From positions 1 through 42,664 of the forward strand of contig JAAZNC010000012.1 of assembly GCA_012798455.1 (NCBI GenBank): DNA of 42,664 nt. Reading direction: 5' to 3'. The notes under the pieces are model-generated. The model saw only the letters and a program-made list of their open reading frames with translations. It was not told the origin of the DNA and did not search any database. The translations under genes were made by a program, and so were the position numbers. This DNA is from Chloroflexota bacterium. GTDB lineage: Bacteria; Chloroflexota; Anaerolineae; Anaerolineales; Anaerolineaceae. Positions 37,758 through 42,664 of the stretch are shown here, in pieces. Positions within the stretch are counted from its first letter, which is position 1. Each line of letters starts with the position of its first letter.

Positions 37758-39905
37758 ATGGCTTATACAAAAGTATTTCCCAACCATTATAATTTTCCCA
37801 AGCGCATCAGCCGGCTGGGTGAATTGGCTTATAACCTGTGGTGGGCATGGAATCCCTCCGCACTGCGTCTGTTCTCGGAGCTGGATCGCCCATTATGGGA
37901 TTCATTGAATCACAACCCGATCGCGTTTCTACACCAACTTGATCATGAGAAACTGAAAGCAGTTGCCCGAGACATCTACTACCTGGATGAATATGATGCG
38001 GTGATGGAAAAATTTGATGCTTACATGGCTGCCCAGGATACCTGGTGCACGCGTGAATGCCCAGAAACGCTGAACGGGAAGGTAGCATATTTTTCTTTTG
38101 AATTTGGACTACATGAAAGCATGCCTTTCTATGCCGGCGGATTGGGTATCTTGTCGGGTGACCATCTGAAAGAAGCCTCCGATATGGGCATCCCCCTGAT
38201 GGGAGTGGGATTCATCTACCATCAGGGTTATTTCGTACAAAAACTGACCGAAGATGGCTGGCAGGAAACTTCTTATTACCATTTCAATTTCGAGGAAATG
38301 CCAATCATCGCCTTGATGGATGAAAAAGGCAAACCGTTGACCATAGCGGTGGAATTGCCGGAACGCACAGTGTACGCGCGCACCTGGATGATCCAGGTAG
38401 GGCGAGTGCCGCTATACCTGCTGGATTCCAACGTGGAAGATAATTCTGCCCATGACAAACAACTCACCGCGCGCCTGTACAGCAACGACCTGGAGATCCG
38501 TATCTCGCAAGAAATCTTGCTGGGATGTGGCGGCGTGCGCTTGCTGGAAAAGCTGGGAGAAAAACCAACCGTGTGGCACATGAATGAAGGACATTCTGCT
38601 TTCCTGACCCTAGAACGGGTGCACGGGCTGGTGAAGAAAGGCATGCACTTTGCAGATGCAGCAGCGGAAGTGAAGAAAAGCAATGTTTTCACCACGCACA
38701 CCCCGGTGCCGGCTGGCAATGACCAGTTTCCGTTATGGCTGATCGATAAATATTTTCCCATCACCTGGAAAGAACTGGGGTTGACCCGCGACCAATTCGT
38801 GGATCTCGGCAAACAGGTGCAATCGTGGGGAGATACTTTCAGTATGCCGGTGCTGGCGATCAAACTATCGCAAAAAGTAAATGGCGTATCGAAACTGCAC
38901 GGCGAAGTGGCACGGGAAATGTGGAATTTCCTATGGCCGGACCGCAAAGTGGAGGATGTACCGATCGGATCAATCACCAACGGTATCCACGTCAATTCAT
39001 GGCTGGCGCGCCGTATGCGCTTGTTATTCGACCGCTACCTGGGCGCGAACTGGTATGACCATATCGATGAGGAAGAAATCTGGAAGCGCATTGATTTGAT
39101 CCCGGAGATCGAGATCTGGGATATCCGGCGGCACCTGAAACGAAAATTGATCAACTACACCATCGACTCGGCGCGCATGCACTGGTCGAGCGGAAAGCAC
39201 CAGCCCTCACAGGTGATTGCGGAAGGGGTGCTGCTGGACCAGTATTCACTGACCATCGGGTTCGCACGACGTTTTGCTACCTATAAACGTGCCAATCTGA
39301 TCCTTTCGGATTATGAGCGACTGATCAGGCTCATCACCCGCGAAGATATGCCGGTGCAGCTGATCTTCGCCGGCAAAGCCCATCCGGCGGATGAACCGGG
39401 CAAATTGCTGATCCAGCAGGTATACCGTGCTGCCAAAGATCCGCGCTCCCAGGGACGCATCGTGTTCCTGGAAGATTACGACCTGAACATTGCGCATCTG
39501 ATGGTGCAGGGTGTGGATGTATGGATGAACACCCCACGGCGCCCCAACGAGGCATCCGGCACCTCAGGGATGAAAGCAGCTCTGAATGGAACTTTGAATT
39601 TCTCGGTACTAGACGGCTGGTGGTGTGAGGGTTACAACGGGAAGAACGGCTGGGTGATCGGTGATGACAAGGAGTACAGCGATCCGAATGAGCAAGACAA
39701 ACTGGATGCCGAGAACATCTACAACACTCTGGAAAATGAAGTGATTCCCCTGTATTACCAGACCCGCACCGCAGGTGACTTTTCTGAACAGTGGGTTGCC
39801 AAGATCAAAGAAAGCATCCGCTCCTGCGCACCGCAATTCAGCACGCGCCGGATGCTGCGGCAGTATGTAAAAGAAATGTACCTGCCTGCCATGCAATCCA
39901 AGTAA
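37758..39905 (+). CDS. glgP: alpha-glucan phosphorylase (DUF3417-containing GlgP/MalP type)
   Basis: A 715-residue cytoplasmic enzyme that releases glucose 1-phosphate from glycogen or maltodextrins. The N-terminal DUF3417 region (PKRISRLGELAYNLWWAWNP) marks the alpha-glucan phosphorylase branch found in many bacteria and archaea. Then come KVAYFSFEFGLHESMPFYAG and GGLGILSGDHLKEASDMGIP, with VWHMNEGHSAF after them. The PLP site is close to the C-terminus in NEASGTSGMKAALNGTLNFS, where the Lys of SGMKAA holds the cofactor. ATG 37758 was chosen because AGGA lies ten bases upstream; ATG 37749 is too close to that SD, but remains possible. A UPF0316 gene follows after 22 bases. Confidence 0.94.
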   Translation: MAYTKVFPNHYNFPKRISRLGELAYNLWWAWNPSALRLFSELDRPLWDSLNHNPIAFLHQLDHEKLKAVARDIYYLDEYDAVMEKFDAYMAAQDTWCTRECPETLNGKVAYFSFEFGLHESMPFYAGGLGILSGDHLKEASDMGIPLMGVGFIYHQGYFVQKLTEDGWQETSYYHFNFEEMPIIALMDEKGKPLTIAVELPERTVYARTWMIQVGRVPLYLLDSNVEDNSAHDKQLTARLYSNDLEIRISQEILLGCGGVRLLEKLGEKPTVWHMNEGHSAFLTLERVHGLVKKGMHFADAAAEVKKSNVFTTHTPVPAGNDQFPLWLIDKYFPITWKELGLTRDQFVDLGKQVQSWGDTFSMPVLAIKLSQKVNGVSKLHGEVAREMWNFLWPDRKVEDVPIGSITNGIHVNSWLARRMRLLFDRYLGANWYDHIDEEEIWKRIDLIPEIEIWDIRRHLKRKLINYTIDSARMHWSSGKHQPSQVIAEGVLLDQYSLTIGFARRFATYKRANLILSDYERLIRLITREDMPVQLIFAGKAHPADEPGKLLIQQVYRAAKDPRSQGRIVFLEDYDLNIAHLMVQGVDVWMNTPRRPNEASGTSGMKAALNGTLNFSVLDGWWCEGYNGKNGWVIGDDKEYSDPNEQDKLDAENIYNTLENEVIPLYYQTRTAGDFSEQWVAKIKESIRSCAPQFSTRRMLRQYVKEMYLPAMQSK

Positions 39906-39927
39906 GATAGAAAATCAGGAGAATTTG

Positions 39928-40464
39928 ATGGAAATTTTGTTAGATCCCCAGACGTGGTTAGCGTCCATTGGTATCTTTCTCTTACGAGTATTGAGCATTG
40001 CGCTGGACACGGTGCGCATGATCTCGGTACTGAGAGGAAAGAAAACCATGGCATGGGTGCTGGGAGTAGCTACTTCCATGTTATTCGTGCTTTCCATCGG
40101 GTGGGTGATGGCAGACCTTTCGAACCCTTTAAAGATCATTGCTTACAGCGTAGGTTTTGCAACCGGTTCAGTGGCGGGGATGAACCTGGAAAAACGACTG
40201 GCAATGGGGCATATGTTCCTGACGGTCATCAGTTCTTCACGGGGCTCGGCAATCGCAGACGCCCTGCGTAATGCAGGATATGCAGTGACGGAGATCCCGG
40301 CGCGCGGGAAGGATGGGACGGTTTCCATGCTGGAACTGGGAGTGGAGCGCAAGGATATGCCAAAGGTGCAGGCGATGATCACCGGCATCGACCCGGTGGC
40401 GTTCATTACCTCCAGGGATATCGAACCGATCCACCGCGGCTACTGGGGCAGCCAAAAAAGCTAA
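39928..40464 (+). CDS. UPF0316/DUF2179 family membrane protein
   Basis: A 178-residue protein. The first ~90 residues have three membrane helices (LASIGIFLLRVLSIALDTVR, MAWVLGVATSMLFVLSIGWV, IIAYSVGFATGSVAGM). The C-terminal ~75 residues form a DUF2179-type soluble domain (FLTVISSSRGSAIADALRNA, VTEIPARGKDGTVSMLELGV). DUF2179 is related to small ligand-binding domains and the family has no assigned function. ATG 39928 has AGGAG seven bases upstream, and the TTG one codon before was rejected. A terminator follows seven bases after the stop, so it ends the glgP operon. Confidence 0.9.
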   Translation: MEILLDPQTWLASIGIFLLRVLSIALDTVRMISVLRGKKTMAWVLGVATSMLFVLSIGWVMADLSNPLKIIAYSVGFATGSVAGMNLEKRLAMGHMFLTVISSSRGSAIADALRNAGYAVTEIPARGKDGTVSMLELGVERKDMPKVQAMITGIDPVAFITSRDIEPIHRGYWGSQKS

Positions 40465-40470
40465 TTGATG

Positions 40471-40503
40471 AGAGCTTTCTGAAAAAAGGAAGCTCTTTTT
40501 TTT
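40471..40503 (+). terminator. intrinsic terminator after the UPF0316 gene
   Basis: A 9-bp stem AGAGCTTTC/GGAAGCTCT (one G-U pair) with an 8-base A-rich loop is followed by eight Ts. It starts seven bases after the stop codon. Confidence 0.92.
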
Positions 40504-40589
40504 GACATTTCTCCTATGCTTTATTAACCCTAATCTTGTATTTCATTCTTATCATGCAATCATGATTATTGGTTTAAGAGGTGAACAAG

Positions 40590-42446
40590 ATGAACAAAAT
40601 TGTAGGAATTGATCTAGGAACTACCAACAGTGTAGTGGCAGTGATGGAAGGTGGATCGCCGGTCGTGATCAGCACGGCGGAAGGATCCCATCTGTGCCCA
40701 TCGGTAGTTGCTTTTAATAAGAACAATGAACGCCTGGTCGGGCAGACTGCCAAACGGCAAGCGATCGTGAACCCGGAAAATACCATTTATTCGATCAAAC
40801 GTTTCATGGGTCGTCATTATGACGAAGTGGAAACAGAACGGAAGATGGTGCCATATGAAGTGGTGAAGGGTGCAAGCGGCGACGCCCGGGTCAAGATCCC
40901 GCAGACGGGCAAGACCTACACCCCACAGGAAATCTCTGCCATGATCCTGGCGAAGCTGAAAGCGGACGCAGAAGCGTATCTGGGCGAACCGGTCAGCAAA
41001 GCCGTGATCACCGTCCCGGCTTATTTCAATGACAGCCAACGGCAGGCAACCAAAGATGCCGGCAAGATCGCCGGATTGGAAGTGCTGCGCATCATCAACG
41101 AGCCAACCGCATCGGCACTGGCGTATGGATTGGACAAAAAAACCAACGAAAAGATCCTGGTGTTCGATTTGGGCGGCGGCACCTTTGATGTATCGGTACT
41201 GGAAGTCGGAGACGGGGTGTTCGAAGTGAAATCGACCCACGGTGACACTCACCTGGGTGGTGATGATTGGGACCAGTTGATCGTGAACTGGGCAGCGGAC
41301 GAGTTCCAAAGGGAACAGGGTATCGATCTGCGCAGTGACCGGCAAGCACTGCAACGACTGCGTGAGGCAGCCGAACGTGCCAAGGTGGAACTCTCCAGTG
41401 TGATGGAAACAGAGATCAACCTGCCCTATATCACAGCGGATATGAACGGACCGAAGCACCTGCTGGTGAAACTGACGCGCAGTAAATTCGAGCAGGTCAG
41501 TGAGAAACTGATTGCACGATTGCGCGATCCTTTCAATGCGGCATTGAAAGATGCCGGAATGAAAGCATCTGATCTGAACGAAGTCATTCTGGTTGGCGGC
41601 GCCAGCCGTATGCCGATGGTACAAGCACTGGTGAAAGAACTGACCGGAAAAGAAGGTAACAAGAGCGTGAACCCGGATGAAGTGGTGGCTGTGGGGGCGG
41701 CTATCCAGGCAGGTGTGTTGGCAGGTGATGTACAAGATGTGCTGCTGTTGGATGTGACACCGCTATCGCTAGGTGTGGAGACACTGGGCGGGGTGATGAC
41801 CACCCTGATCTCACGCAACACCACCGTGCCGGTGAAGAAGAGCGAAGTATTCTCGACCGCAGAGGACAACCAGACCTCGGTCGATATCCATGTGCTGCAG
41901 GGCGAACGCTCCAGGGCAGATGACAACAATTCGCTGGGACGCTTCAGACTGGAAGGGATCGCCCCCGCCCCGCGCGGCATCCCACAGGTGGAGGTGACCT
42001 TTGATATCGACGCGAATGGTATATTGAACGTGACCGCCAAAGATTCGGCAACCGGACGCGAGCAGAAGATCACGATCACCGCATCGACCAACCTGGATAA
42101 AAAGGAGATCGAGAAGCTGGTGAACGAAGCACGCCAGCACGAGATGGATGACCAGCGCTACAAAGAGCTGGCAGAAGCGCGCAACAACGCCGATGCAGCC
42201 ATTTATCAGGCACAAAAGGCTTATCAACAAAGTGGCGACGCAATGCCGCAAGCGGTGAATGCCAAGATCGGCGAACTGCAACAAGCGGTGCAAGGCGATG
42301 ACAGGGAACACATCCAGCGCCTGATGGATGAACTGCAACAACTCATGGCAAACTCAGCACAGCAAACTGCGCAGGAACACAAACCGGCAAACCACGATGA
42401 TCACAACGGTGAAGATGTGGTGGAAGGCGAGTTCCACGACGCGTAA
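40590..42446 (+). CDS. dnaK: chaperone protein DnaK (Hsp70)
   Basis: A 618-residue Hsp70. The ATPase domain begins [19 protein letters not shown] and includes [49 protein letters not shown] and [11 protein letters not shown]. The linker and substrate-binding domain follow from about 385 ([19 protein letters not shown]). The acidic tail ends [10 protein letters not shown]. It binds exposed hydrophobic peptide with DnaJ and GrpE, whose genes are not beside it here. ATG 40590 has AGAGGTGA upstream; that GTG (40581) would be an in-frame start inside the SD and was rejected. No CIRCE element was found upstream, so HrcA control is not supported. A terminator follows directly. Confidence 0.98.
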   Translation: MNKIVGIDLGTTNSVVAVMEGGSPVVISTAEGSHLCPSVVAFNKNNERLVGQTAKRQAIVNPENTIYSIKRFMGRHYDEVETERKMVPYEVVKGASGDARVKIPQTGKTYTPQEISAMILAKLKADAEAYLGEPVSKAVITVPAYFNDSQRQATKDAGKIAGLEVLRIINEPTASALAYGLDKKTNEKILVFDLGGGTFDVSVLEVGDGVFEVKSTHGDTHLGGDDWDQLIVNWAADEFQREQGIDLRSDRQALQRLREAAERAKVELSSVMETEINLPYITADMNGPKHLLVKLTRSKFEQVSEKLIARLRDPFNAALKDAGMKASDLNEVILVGGASRMPMVQALVKELTGKEGNKSVNPDEVVAVGAAIQAGVLAGDVQDVLLLDVTPLSLGVETLGGVMTTLISRNTTVPVKKSEVFSTAEDNQTSVDIHVLQGERSRADDNNSLGRFRLEGIAPAPRGIPQVEVTFDIDANGILNVTAKDSATGREQKITITASTNLDKKEIEKLVNEARQHEMDDQRYKELAEARNNADAAIYQAQKAYQQSGDAMPQAVNAKIGELQQAVQGDDREHIQRLMDELQQLMANSAQQTAQEHKPANHDDHNGEDVVEGEFHDA

Positions 42447-42447
42447 A

Positions 42448-42485
42448 CAATAGCCCCTCAAGACGAGGGGTTATTGTTAATTTCT
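42448..42485 (+). terminator. intrinsic terminator after dnaK
   Basis: A 12-bp stem (42448-42459 with 42465-42476, CAATAGCCCCTC/GAGGGGTTATTG, one G-T pair) closes an AAGAC loop and is followed by TTAATTTCTTT. It begins one base after the dnaK stop codon. Confidence 0.85.
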
Positions 42486-42546
42486 TTCCACAGAAAATAA
42501 TTAGAACAAATTTACAATTAATATTCCATTTTCAGCATGCTTCATC

Positions 42547-42552
42547 TATAAT
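42547..42552 (+). promoter_or_regulatory. -10 element for the gene at the right edge
   Basis: A perfect TATAAT lies 44 bases before the ATG at 42597. The hexamer 17 bp upstream (TTCCAT) is a poor -35. The leader contains the SD AGGAAA. Confidence 0.45.
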
Positions 42553-42596
42553 TCTGTGGTAGATGATTACAGCGAGAACAAATCAGGAAATGAACT

Positions 42597-42664
42597 ATGG
42601 ATGAAGTAAAGATCCCCCTTGCAACAGCACGCGCGATCGTGATCCAGGCGCAGCTAGCCGGAAC
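42597..42664 (+). CDS. partial gene, possibly YcaQ-like winged-helix DNA glycosylase
   Basis: Only the first 22 codons are in the window: MDEVKIPLATARAIVIQAQL then AG. AGGAAA precedes the ATG by seven bases, and an upstream ATG at 42590 meets a stop after four codons. The IPLATARAIVIQAQ pattern resembles the first helix of the YcaQ/HTH_42 family of crosslink-repair glycosylases (compare their LSLxQARRIALxAQ start). This is too short for more than a hint. Confidence 0.4.
   Translation, partial: MDEVKIPLATARAIVIQAQLAG

Noticed and set aside
40504..40589. CIRCE/HrcA operator upstream of dnaK
   Set aside because: No TTAGCACTC-N9-GAGTGCTAA-like repeat exists in the gap. A TTGACA at the end of the terminator T-run has no good -10 at the right distance.
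1..42664. Prophage or complete insertion sequence
   Set aside because: No integrase, transposase, terminase, capsid or portal-like gene was recognised anywhere in the window.

Overview
The window reads like chromosomal DNA of an anaerobic bacterium of the phylum Chloroflexota, most likely class Anaerolineae. This is an inference from gene content, not a database result. Supporting points are lipoproteins with Thr/Pro-rich linkers, an archaeal-type AspRS, a DUF3417-type glucan phosphorylase, a CcdA protein fused to thioredoxin-like domains, a methylmalonyl-CoA mutase small subunit next to MeaB, and many oxygen-sensitive Fe-S proteins. The two tRNA-Ser genes at the left edge do not carry an encoded CCA where this can be seen. 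Most genes have good Shine-Dalgarno (SD) sequences, and several starts were moved to fit them.

Layout. 1-3014: two tRNA-Ser genes, a CitE/HpcH-type lyase, and a convergent vWA-FHA membrane protein. 3302-9401: a nine-gene minus-strand block coding for an XRE-cupin regulator, a DUF5320 Gly/Arg-rich protein, a 58-residue zinc-ribbon protein, a NifX/NifB-family protein, two MinD-type ATPases with inserted ferredoxin domains, an IscU-like scaffold, a radical SAM enzyme and an Mrp/ApbC ATPase. This is the most interesting region: it looks like an Fe-S or metallocofactor handling system with no nitrogenase genes beside it. 9885-12076: guaA and xpt (purine salvage), separated by a terminator. 12284-15710: etfB-etfA-glcD, the gene set of an electron-confurcating lactate dehydrogenase (Lct type). 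16212-17621: a GH17-like lipoprotein with a strong promoter and terminator.

17996-20772 is a minus-strand run of four poorly known genes: a membrane-anchored TIR protein, a small membrane protein, an 'MGTDIH' protein and a Cys-rich zinc-binding protein. 21407-26909 is AT-rich accessory DNA holding an orphan membrane-anchored protein, a TdeIII/MjaII-like type II restriction-modification pair with an HTH-fused methyltransferase, and a DUF3800 protein. A DUF6941-like gene of more usual composition sits inside it. From 27043 onward the content is mostly housekeeping: rhomboid protease, DUF3048 lipoprotein, mutase small subunit plus MeaB, AspRS, GNAT, PRPP synthetase, Fpg, a thioredoxin-CcdA fusion, GH1 glucosidase, alpha-glucan phosphorylase, a UPF0316 protein, DnaK and the start of a possible YcaQ-like gene.

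The longer gaps between genes are not blank. Several carry diverged copies of a composite repeat (blocks around 'GATGCTTCGC..GCATGACG', 'CCCCTCCTGAATTTCCC..GCAGGGGAGG' and 'GTCATCCTGAGCG..AAGGATCTC') and short hairpins such as TGGGTT-AGA-AACCCA. No CRISPR array, rRNA, complete insertion sequence or prophage was seen.
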